Positions 44,048-50,784 of a stretch of 64,000 nucleotides of DNA are shown here, piece by piece (positions within the stretch are counted from its first letter, which is position 1; the number at the start of each line of letters is the position of its first letter). The notes below the pieces were generated by a model that worked only from the letters and a program-made list of their open reading frames with translations, ran no database searches and was not told where the DNA came from. This DNA comes from Maribacter zhoushanensis (lineage in GTDB: Bacteria; Bacteroidota; Bacteroidia; Flavobacteriales; Flavobacteriaceae), in the NCBI RefSeq assembly GCF_029350975.1, contig NZ_JARKMR010000001.1, forward strand, positions 1,240,001 through 1,304,000. The letters are read 5' to 3'. A program made the translations under genes and the position numbers.

Positions 44048-45241
44048 ATGAACCTTCACGAATATCAAGGAAAAGAGATATTAGCAAGTTTTGGGGTGCG
44101 CATCCAAAGAGGAATAGTTGCCCAGAATGCAAAAGAGGCTGTTGAGGCTGCAAAGCAATTAACTGCTGAAACCGGAACGGGATGGCACGTTATTAAAGCG
44201 CAAGTACACGCAGGTGGTCGTGGTAAAGGTGGTGGTGTAAAATTAGCCAAAAACCTAAAAGAGGTAGAAGAGATTGCAAACCAGATTATTGGTATGAACT
44301 TAATTACACCGCAAACTTCTGCGGAAGGTAAAAAAGTACACCAAGTATTGGTAGCAGAAGATGTATACTACCCAGGTGAAAGCGAAACTAGTGAATTCTA
44401 TATGTCTGTTGTTCTAAACAGAGCTACCGGTAAGAATATGATTATGTATTCTACGGAAGGTGGTATGGACATTGAAGAAGTTGCAGAAAGCACTCCACAT
44501 TTAATTTTTACAGAAGAAATTGATCCTGCTACAGGATTGTTAGGTTTTCAAGCAAGAAAGATTGCTTTTAATTTAGGACTTTCAGGTACTGCGTTCAAAG
44601 AAATGACAAAATTTGTTGCGTCATTATATAAAGCATACGTAGAAAGTGATTCTAATATGTTCGAAATTAACCCAGTATTAAAAACATCTGATGATTTGAT
44701 CATGGCTGTTGATGCTAAGGTTTCTATTGATGATAATGCACTTTACCGTAGAAAGCAATATGCAGAAATGCGCGATCTTAGAGAAGAGAACGCTATTGAA
44801 GTTGAAGCAAGAGAAGTTGGTCTTAACTATGTAGATCTTGACGGTAACGTTGGTTGTATGGTTAACGGTGCAGGTCTTGCAATGGCAACTATGGATTTAA
44901 TTAAAATGGCAGGTGGAGAACCAGCTAACTTCTTAGATGTTGGTGGTACTGCAGATGCTAAAAGAGTTGAAGAGGCGTTTAGAATTATATTAAAAGATCC
45001 TAACGTTAAGGCAATTCTAATTAACATATTTGGTGGTATCGTTCGTTGTGATCGTGTAGCACAAGGTGTTGTTGATGCATACAAGAATATGGGCGATTCA
45101 ATGAAAGTGCCGATCATTGTAAGATTACAAGGTACTAATGCTGAATTGGCAAAAGAGATTATTGACAATTCTGGTCTTGCAGTACAATCTGCTGTACAGT
45201 TCCAAGAAGCTGCAGATAAAGTAAAAGAGGTATTGGCTTAA
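44048..45241 (+). CDS. sucC: Succinyl-CoA synthetase beta subunit (ADP-forming type)
   Basis: The ATP-grasp beta subunit of succinyl-CoA synthetase in the TCA cycle, 397 aa. The start MNLHEYQGKEILASFGV is typical. The ATP-grasp domain holds HAGGRGKGGGVKLAK and VAEDVYYPGESE, and the C-terminal domain VNIFGGIVRCDRVAQG-like sequence (here INIFGGIVRCDRVA) binds the alpha subunit. sucD (alpha) does not follow; a strong terminator lies 28 bases after the stop, so the two subunits come from separate loci. Confidence 0.97.
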   Translation: MNLHEYQGKEILASFGVRIQRGIVAQNAKEAVEAAKQLTAETGTGWHVIKAQVHAGGRGKGGGVKLAKNLKEVEEIANQIIGMNLITPQTSAEGKKVHQVLVAEDVYYPGESETSEFYMSVVLNRATGKNMIMYSTEGGMDIEEVAESTPHLIFTEEIDPATGLLGFQARKIAFNLGLSGTAFKEMTKFVASLYKAYVESDSNMFEINPVLKTSDDLIMAVDAKVSIDDNALYRRKQYAEMRDLREENAIEVEAREVGLNYVDLDGNVGCMVNGAGLAMATMDLIKMAGGEPANFLDVGGTADAKRVEEAFRIILKDPNVKAILINIFGGIVRCDRVAQGVVDAYKNMGDSMKVPIIVRLQGTNAELAKEIIDNSGLAVQSAVQFQEAADKVKEVLA

Positions 45242-45268
45242 AACCAATTCACTTTCAATACATTTTAA

Positions 45269-45301
45269 AGACCACTCCTATTGGAGTGGTCTTTTTTTTT
45301 T
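45269..45301 (+). terminator. Intrinsic terminator after sucC
   Basis: A perfect 10-bp stem, AGACCACTCC (45269-45278) and GGAGTGGTCT (45283-45292), with a TATT loop and a T-run to 45301. A textbook terminator. Confidence 0.93.
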
Positions 45302-45326
45302 GCCCTTAATTTTCTTAGTATTATAG

Positions 45327-45360
45327 AATATGTAGTTTATAGTATATAAAACTGCATATT
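45327..45360. repeat. Long inverted repeat upstream of the secreted 111-aa gene
   Basis: AATATGTAGTTT (45327-45338) and AAACTGCATATT (45349-45360) pair over 12 positions with one G.U wobble and a 10-base loop. No T-run follows. It may be an operator or a leader structure for the gene at 45474. Confidence 0.5.
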
Positions 45361-45473
45361 TTATTAATATAATATTAAATAGATGTTAAAATTATCATAT
45401 TAACATTTTGAATGCGTTATTTTGTAGTATACGCAATATATGTGTCTAATTTCAAACCTTAAATATATATACT

Positions 45474-45809
45474 ATGAAGAAAGTCAAAATTATTTTAATC
45501 GCAATGCTAGCATTTGGGATTGGAACTGTTACGGCTCATGATAAAGAGTCTAAAGAGGATAAGGGAACAAAATGGATAACTGCTCAGATTTATGATATGT
45601 TAGCCGATGAGGATATACCCGTTCAAATAAGAGGCGCTAAAGCTGAAATTAAAATTGCAGTCGCGGAAGATGGCATGTACAGGTTACTATCAATTAAGTC
45701 TTCCAATAGTCATTTAAAAGAATTTTTGAAGAACGGTATCGATTTTAAAAATCTTGAACCAGGCAATAGAGATTTAGTTTATGTTATTCCAATTGAAATA
45801 GTAGACTAG
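45474..45809 (+). CDS. Small secreted protein, first of a tandem pair
   Basis: A 111-aa exported protein with signal peptide MKKVKIILIAMLAFGIGTVTA. The mature 90 residues hold WITAQIYDMLADEDIP, AEIKIAVAEDGMYRLLSIKSSN and a C-terminal YVIPIEIV. The strand-helix-strand pattern is that of small TonB-C-like or similar alpha/beta folds, but no family is recognised with confidence. It has the same length and layout as the protein at 46165 and is probably a paralogue. The gene is monocistronic with its own terminator. Confidence 0.75.
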   Translation: MKKVKIILIAMLAFGIGTVTAHDKESKEDKGTKWITAQIYDMLADEDIPVQIRGAKAEIKIAVAEDGMYRLLSIKSSNSHLKEFLKNGIDFKNLEPGNRDLVYVIPIEIVD

Positions 45810-45834
45810 TAGAATTACTACTTACCATTTTATA

Positions 45835-45863
45835 AAGAACGCTTTTTAAGCGTTCTTTTTTTT
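45835..45863 (+). terminator. Intrinsic terminator after the first 111-aa gene
   Basis: A perfect 10-bp stem, AAGAACGCTT (45835-45844) and AAGCGTTCTT (45848-45857), with a TTT loop and a T-run to 45863. Confidence 0.92.
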
Positions 45864-46164
45864 GTAAAATAATAATGTATTATGTGTTTAAGGTGTATGC
45901 TATCTTAATTAATCGTAATCAATTTTGAGGTTAATCTATACTTTGTGTTACCGAAATGAAATAATGGTTAAGACTATGGAAAGGTGTTTTTTTAATGGTT
46001 TGTATTTTTAATTTTGAGCTGTATAATTGAGGAATTAGTATTAAAGAGTTGTTAAAATGAGTTTAAATTGTAACATTCTTATTTTACAATCGTCTTTTTA
46101 GTAATTCATCATCAATCAATTAATAGTCATACTTCAGAAAAACTGAGGTAAAAAACAAAAAGTC
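45864..46164. other. Intergenic region between the two 111-aa genes
   Basis: About 300 bases of AT-rich DNA without a coding frame. The only promoter-like sign is TAATTTTG (46009-46016), an exact -7 match without a good -33 partner and about 150 bases before the next ATG. No further structure is evident. Confidence 0.5.
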
Positions 46165-46500
46165 ATGAGAAAATTAAGTTTAGTAGTCGTAGCTGCAATG
46201 CTACTTGCAACAGGTAATGTATTAGCGAACGATGTAAAAGGTGAAAACCCTTCAAAAAATCTTTCAACACAGATTTCAGAAATGTTAACGGAGAATAATT
46301 TCTCTGAAGAACATAACGATTTAACAGCCCAGGTTCGTTTTACTTTGAATGCAGACGGGGAAATCGTTGTGTTATCTGTGAATTCTAAATTTGATAAAAT
46401 GGAAAGTTTTGTCAAAGGCAAATTAAACTATCAAAAAGTTAATTTGGCAGACGTAGAGGAGGGTAAAGTATATACCATTCCTGTGCGAATAGAGGCTTAA
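46165..46500 (+). CDS. Small secreted protein, second of a tandem pair
   Basis: A 111-aa exported protein with signal peptide MRKLSLVVVAAMLLATGNVLA. The mature part has STQISEMLTENNFSEEH, TAQVRFTLNADGEIVVLSVNS and YTIPVRIEA at the end. These line up in order with the same three segments in the protein at 45474, with conserved DG and LS, so the pair looks like an old duplication. Function unknown. A strong bidirectional terminator follows. Confidence 0.75.
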   Translation: MRKLSLVVVAAMLLATGNVLANDVKGENPSKNLSTQISEMLTENNFSEEHNDLTAQVRFTLNADGEIVVLSVNSKFDKMESFVKGKLNYQKVNLADVEEGKVYTIPVRIEA

Positions 46501-46520
46501 TTATTCAATTATGCCATTAA

Positions 46521-46556
46521 AAAATCTTAATACACAGATGTGTATTAAGATTTTTT
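46521..46556. terminator. Bidirectional terminator overlapping the DUF1456 stop
   Basis: A perfect 16-bp stem, AAAATCTTAATACACA (46521-46536) with TGTGTATTAAGATTTT (46539-46554). The right arm contains the stop codon of the convergent DUF1456 gene, so the last codons of that gene are part of the terminator. Confidence 0.88.
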
Positions 46557-46922
46557 CTTGTTTTTATACTTCACAGAGCTAATGGCGGTATCTACCTTGT
46601 TCATTTGCTTTGTTTTAAAATCTTTTCTGTCATTATTTTTTTGGGTCGGTCTTTTGGTACTGGTACCCATAGCCAATAAAACTTCGCCTGGTATTTTTGG
46701 TTCTTCCTTTGTTCCGCGTAAATGAAGAACTAATCCGTTTAAAAAATTGCGTAGTACTTGGTCACCGCATTCCATATAATTAGGATGGTCTTCATTTCTA
46801 AAGAAAGCACCTAATTCACTTTTAGAAATTTTAAAATCTACAAGCTGTAAAATATCTACAATTTGATCATCTCTAAATTTTAAGGCAACTCTTAGTTTCT
46901 TGAAAATATCATTATTTGTCAT
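46545..46922 (-). CDS. DUF1456 (YehS-like) protein
   Basis: A 125-aa cytoplasmic protein with two repeated helical units typical of DUF1456 (MTNNDIFKKLRVALKFRDDQ at 1-20, and the second around MECGDQVLRNFLNGLVLHLRG). The repeat of the LRxALxxxD motif is the family hallmark. The C-terminal tail is basic (KKNDRKDFKTKQMNKVD-like). No catalytic residues are known. A promoter (TTG, 17 bases, TAAATTTG on the minus strand, 46927-46954) is close to the start. Confidence 0.9.
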   Translation of the reverse strand: MTNNDIFKKLRVALKFRDDQIVDILQLVDFKISKSELGAFFRNEDHPNYMECGDQVLRNFLNGLVLHLRGTKEEPKIPGEVLLAMGTSTKRPTQKNNDRKDFKTKQMNKVDTAISSVKYKNKKKS

Positions 46923-46926
46923 AGAG

Positions 46927-46954
46927 CAAATTTAAGGATTGCAAGTTATTACAA
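46927..46954 (-). promoter_or_regulatory. DUF1456 promoter
   Basis: On the minus strand: TTG at 46954-46952, a 17-base spacer and TAAATTTG at 46934-46927. The -7 is only 4 bases from the ATG, giving a leader that is nearly absent or a start inside the coding region; treat as tentative. Confidence 0.4.
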
Positions 46955-47325
46955 AAATATGACCTGATAGTTGCTGTGTACTATTAATAGATTGGTGAAT
47001 ATATCTATTTACATTAAGAACTAACAGTCTCTGTACTTGAAACTGATTTTTAAGAATGAAAATTCAACATTTGTTTAAAGCCTTAAAAGAGAGCAATTAT
47101 ATATTCTTGGTTTATTGTTATTCGTCGATTTTTCCGCAAGACATATCGTAAAACATAATATTTATGAATTTTAAATGTTTTATTTGTAGGAATATTCTTT
47201 CAATATAATTATATTTAAAGAACGCTAAACCTAAAGGCGGGTACTGTTTTTAAAAAAAATATATAATAAAATTTTATAACAAGAATGATTCTTAAATGAT
47301 AATGACCATCTAAAAATTGAAGCGT
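46955..47325. other. Intergenic region with no recognised gene
   Basis: About 370 bases of AT-rich DNA between the divergent DUF1456 and TerB-like genes. I see no open frame with coding character, no tRNA-like fold and no strong terminator. Any promoter for the TerB-like gene must lie here but no exact -7 match stands out. Confidence 0.5.
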
Positions 47326-47718
47326 ATGGGGAAAGAAAATGTGAAATTAAAGATAATATCTGGCATGATTCAATCCTCAATGGTCAATAGCGGTCTAGAT
47401 GAAGTAGAATATGATTTCATTTGCTGTGTTAGTCAACAGCTGGGGTTGGATCAAGATATTGTTGATGCGTATATAGAGGAACAAGAAATTTTCATTCTTC
47501 CGGTATCAAGTGAGAGTAGGGTTTTAAAATTTTACAAAACCGCTTTACGTGATAAAAATTTATGTATTAGTCATTTTAAATGGATAAGAGCATCTTACCG
47601 GCAAGGGATATCGCTGGGTTTACCGCAAAAGGTAATTAGAAACTTTCTATACGATATTCATTTTTCTGGGGATCAAGCGCAAGGAGAACGGGTGATCAGA
47701 AGTTATTTTTCTAAATAA
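47326..47718 (+). CDS. TerB-like helical protein, first of a tandem pair
   Basis: A cytoplasmic protein of about 130 aa, all-helical, resembling the TerB (tellurite-resistance-associated) fold as seen in small flavobacterial proteins. Marks are LKIISGMIQSSMVNSGLDEVEYDFI (split, residues 8-32), VSQQLGLDQDIVDAYIE and GISLGLPQKVIRNFL. The ATG at 47326 is preferred over the TTG at 47317. It shares the layout with the protein at 47833, so the two are duplicates. The link to tellurite is only by fold; the function is unknown. Confidence 0.72.
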   Translation: MGKENVKLKIISGMIQSSMVNSGLDEVEYDFICCVSQQLGLDQDIVDAYIEEQEIFILPVSSESRVLKFYKTALRDKNLCISHFKWIRASYRQGISLGLPQKVIRNFLYDIHFSGDQAQGERVIRSYFSK

Positions 47719-47832
47719 ATATTTTAGAGTTTAAACAATCATTGCCGCTACATAACAAACAAATGAAATAAAAGAGCTGTATTGTGCGTTTAAGATTAAT
47801 AGCCGCTGAATATCAAATCTTTACGTAAGAAT

Positions 47833-48234
47833 ATGCCTACTAATAAAGAGAAATTAAGTATTTTATCAGAAATGATATCTTTTGCCAAAGTAAATAACGA
47901 GGTAAAGGAGTCAGAATATGATTTTCTTTTTTCGGTTGCTCAACAATTAGAAGTGAGTAAAAAAACTTTTGATAGTCTCTTTACATCTAATGTGGAGCAT
48001 GTAATCCCTAAGTCACAGTCTGAACGTTTATTGCAATTTCATAGACTTGTGTTGCTCATGAATGTGGATAACAATCAAGATGTAAATGAGGTTAAAAGAA
48101 TTTATGATATTGGTTTAAATATGGGCTTGCCACCAGGTGCTATACAGCAAGTACTTTCTATTATGCACAATTATCCAAACAAAGTAGTGCCGCCAGAAGT
48201 ATTGATTTCTATTTTCAAGGCACACTATAATTAA
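47833..48234 (+). CDS. TerB-like helical protein, second of a tandem pair
   Basis: A 133-aa protein aligned with its upstream neighbour: LSILSEMISFAKVNNEVKES for the first helices, EYDFLFSVAQQLEVSKK, IPKSQSERLLQFHRLV (in the neighbour LPVSSESRVLKFYKTA) and GLNMGLPPGAIQQVL. The identity is moderate, suggesting an old duplication. The stop overlaps that of the convergent DUF2254 gene by 4 bases. A 114-base gap between the two copies holds no terminator, so they may be one transcript. Confidence 0.74.
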   Translation: MPTNKEKLSILSEMISFAKVNNEVKESEYDFLFSVAQQLEVSKKTFDSLFTSNVEHVIPKSQSERLLQFHRLVLLMNVDNNQDVNEVKRIYDIGLNMGLPPGAIQQVLSIMHNYPNKVVPPEVLISIFKAHYN

Positions 48235-49499
48235 GACCAAGAAATAAAATCGGCATCTAACTGCTCAAGGTCTCTTTTGTTTTTGATATTATTGTTGGCA
48301 TCAGCTCTTAATTCATCCATTTCTGCTTCAATAATTTCAAGTTGATTAGAATTTATCACATGATTTGTAAGTGTCTTTAACATGTGCATTAGTTTTCTCA
48401 TAACAGTGATGTCGTGTTTACAGTAAAGTCTATACGTTGCCATTACGTTGAATAGTATCTCTGAAAATTTAGAACATTTTATAAGTGCCCAATTGTCTTT
48501 GTTTTCACTGCTAAGGTATTCATAGTCTTGTTTACGCATTAAGTCTAAAAATAGAGAAGTTAGGTAGTCAATAGTATTTAAAGCAGTGCCTGGGTCATTT
48601 ATGCCTGGTGACATTGCCTTTATACCAATCTCTGAAATTTGTCTAAAACCATAAATATAGTTTTCTCCCACAAGCTCTTCATGACTAAAGAGCAGTGTTC
48701 TCATAATCTTTTCTTTTAATTCGTTATCTAGAGGTTTTTCAGTTTTAAAGCCAACAGTACCATTTAAAATAAATTGACCTTTATGTAATTGAATTGCAAT
48801 TTTAAATGAGTGCTCTTTACATAGTTCAAGCAAGTCATCATTTAATATTCCGTAGAAATAACCGGTTTTATTGATTTCATATGCTTCCCAATGTTCTTGG
48901 TTGGGAAATTTAAAGGTGTTTGTTTCCTGATTTTCAACAATTGATATTACTTCAGATTTTGTTCGTGAATGAATTGCTTTTAGAATGTTGCCTACCTGTA
49001 TAGCTTGAGAAATATGGTGGATAAAATAAATAAATGCAGCCAAGCAAACCACTACTAATATAATACCTATCAATACTGAAAAGCCTGGTGTTTGGTACTC
49101 ATTTTCAGTAGGCTCTATTGAGATGAGTATGAAAATATTATAAAGAATAGTGGCAATGTCTAGACCTAAAACAATCTGATGCTTTTGATCAGATATTATA
49201 CCGGGTAAAACTCTTGGCGAGAAATTACTAGAAGCTTGATTTAATAACACCATTACCATGGAGAAGCTAAATACAGTTAATGAGATTAAACCGCCTATTA
49301 AAGTGCTTAAAATGGTTTTAGCAGTGTCTGTATCATCTATTACCAAAGTAGGGGATACTTTAAGGAGATAAGCGGAAATGTTTTTTTGTTCAAGATATAT
49401 CATTAGAAAAGCCAATAACAATCCTGCTAAGGAGATAATGGTAGGATAAAAAGCAATTCTAGAGCGAATTTTATCAATAAAGTTGGTTAGTCTGTTCAT
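48231..49499 (-). CDS. DUF2254 membrane protein
   Basis: A 422-aa inner-membrane protein. Four hydrophobic segments lie in the N-terminal third (about 15-40, 60-85, 110-130 and 140-165). The DUF2254 block GLISLTVFSFSMVMVLLNQASSNFSPRVLPG (split, about 70-100) is the strongest mark, with ISEIGIKAMSPGINDPGTALNTID later in the large soluble domain. The function is unknown. It converges on the second TerB-like gene. Confidence 0.92.
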   Translation of the reverse strand: MNRLTNFIDKIRSRIAFYPTIISLAGLLLAFLMIYLEQKNISAYLLKVSPTLVIDDTDTAKTILSTLIGGLISLTVFSFSMVMVLLNQASSNFSPRVLPGIISDQKHQIVLGLDIATILYNIFILISIEPTENEYQTPGFSVLIGIILVVVCLAAFIYFIHHISQAIQVGNILKAIHSRTKSEVISIVENQETNTFKFPNQEHWEAYEINKTGYFYGILNDDLLELCKEHSFKIAIQLHKGQFILNGTVGFKTEKPLDNELKEKIMRTLLFSHEELVGENYIYGFRQISEIGIKAMSPGINDPGTALNTIDYLTSLFLDLMRKQDYEYLSSENKDNWALIKCSKFSEILFNVMATYRLYCKHDITVMRKLMHMLKTLTNHVINSNQLEIIEAEMDELRADANNNIKNKRDLEQLDADFISWS

Positions 49500-49589
49500 T
49501 AGTCAAAATCTATATATAAATCTAGTGATTGTCTCATCGTATAAATGGCTGATATGATAAAATTACAGACTCGTATCATATATTAATGC

Positions 49590-49657
49590 CATTTTGACAT
49601 TATTAAATGATAGATAAATGTCAATTTGACATATATTTTGTGTTGGTATAGGATTTG
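49590..49657 (+). promoter_or_regulatory. hsp20 upstream element: heat-shock-like box plus palindrome
   Basis: CATTTTGACATTATTAAA (49590-49607) matches the sequence upstream of grpE (3391-3408) at 17 of 18 positions. A 7-1-7 palindrome, ATGTCAA and TTGACAT around one base, follows at 49618-49632. A promoter-like pair TTTG (49625-49628), 20 bases, TAGGATTTG (49649-49657) has one base more than the usual -7. The role in stress control is inferred. Confidence 0.6.
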
Positions 49658-49706
49658 TTCTATTCCAATCAACTATTGAAATTAATTTATTAAAAAAAAT
49701 ACGATT

Positions 49707-50132
49707 ATGAGTTTAGCAAAGAGAAGTGACGTTTTGTTCCCGGCATTAATGAATGAAATATTTAAACCAGATTGGTTTGGTGGAACTGAGAATTCACGTT
49801 CAGCTGTACCGGCAGTGAACATTAAAGAAAATGAAAAAGATTTTGAGTTAGAGCTTTTTGTACCTGGTAGGGTTAAAGATGATTTTCAAATAGAAATCGA
49901 TGATGCTGTTTTAACTATCTCGGCAGAAATTAAAGAAGAGAGTGAAGAGGTGAAAGAAAATTTCACAAGAAAAGAGTTTAGTATTTCGTCTTTTAAAAGA
50001 GCATTTACTTTACCTGAAACTGTTGCCACAGATAAAATTGAAGCGACATATGAAGATGGAATTTTGAAATTTAATCTTCCGAAAAAAGAAGAGGCTTTAC
50101 CAAAGCCAAAAAGAATGATTGAGTTAAAGTAA
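49707..50132 (+). CDS. hsp20: Small heat-shock protein Hsp20
   Basis: An ATP-independent chaperone that holds unfolded proteins. The protein has 141 aa. The alpha-crystallin domain (about 35-130) shows PAVNIKENEKDFELELFVPG, the DAVLTISAE strand and ATYEDGILKFNLPKKE, which is the A-x-x-x-G-x-L motif. The short C-terminal tail lacks a clear IxI but ends in a basic PKPKRMIELK. It lies alone, with the shared heat-shock element upstream and a strong terminator downstream. Confidence 0.95.
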   Translation: MSLAKRSDVLFPALMNEIFKPDWFGGTENSRSAVPAVNIKENEKDFELELFVPGRVKDDFQIEIDDAVLTISAEIKEESEEVKENFTRKEFSISSFKRAFTLPETVATDKIEATYEDGILKFNLPKKEEALPKPKRMIELK

Positions 50133-50180
50133 GTTTTAATTACTAAGTTTTTTTTAGGTTGGTTTGAGTTGTTTAGTTGA

Positions 50181-50210
50181 AGTGCTTTGAGAAATCAAAG
50201 CACTTTTTTT
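50181..50210 (+). terminator. Intrinsic terminator after hsp20
   Basis: The stem AGTGCTTTGA (50181-50190) and TCAAAGCACT (50195-50204) has 10 perfect pairs with a GAAA tetraloop and a T-run to 50210. Confidence 0.92.
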
Positions 50211-50784
50211 ATGTCCTTATTAGTTCAAAATTTTCACACTAAAACCGAACGTAATTTGTAGTTCTTCTAGTTGATAAATTAGCTCGTTTATAAATGATAC
50301 AAGATGGATTTTTTTTATGAATTTTTTCCTTGAATGTGATTTTGTCAATTGATTATTTTATGTTCATTTTTTATTGAATAATGAAGTAGGTTTATCTCAG
50401 TTTTAGGATTTCGAAAACATGGCTTTGGTGATTTTTGAAACAGTATTTTTGTAGTAATAATTAACTGGTTTTTGGTCAATAAAAAAGTTGATTTTATTGT
50501 TTGAAAAATTAACGTAAATTCGTAATGTCTTCGCGTGGATATTTCTTTCGTGAAAGCATTATTAATCTTCAGGAGATTTTAATAAAGGAGAAGCAGTAGT
50601 TGTTGTTGATAAATTGAAATGTTCATTTAAAATCTGCATAAAAATTCATTTTTCAACTAATATTAAAGATTTAGTCTTGTCTAAAAATTAAATTTAAATA
50701 TTTTAATACCAGTGTTTTAAAGTGTTTGGTTTGAAGTTTAAATATATCTTATTCAATTTTTGTCATTTTTGTTGAAAGCTTACC
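50211..50784. other. Long intergenic region between hsp20 and uvrB
   Basis: About 570 bases of AT-rich DNA. It holds one exact -7 match, TATTTTTG (50444-50451), with a TTTG 16 bases upstream, and a 24-codon frame at 50525-50599 listed separately. I see no tRNA, repeat or terminator. An unannotated small RNA is possible. Confidence 0.5.
50525..50599 (+). CDS. Candidate 24-aa microprotein
   Basis: An ATG frame of 24 codons and a TAG stop that reads MSSRGYFFRESIINLQEILI plus the tail KEKQ. It is more amphipathic and charged than random AT-rich sequence and lies about 75 bases after an exact -7 element (50444-50451). No Shine-Dalgarno sequence is seen. It could equally be the remnant of a decayed gene. 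Confidence is low and rests on composition alone. Confidence 0.25.
   Translation: MSSRGYFFRESIINLQEILIKEKQ

Noticed and set aside
45360..45420. Short AT palindromes (TTAATAT around one base) as operators
   Set aside because: In DNA this AT-rich such short dyads are expected by chance.
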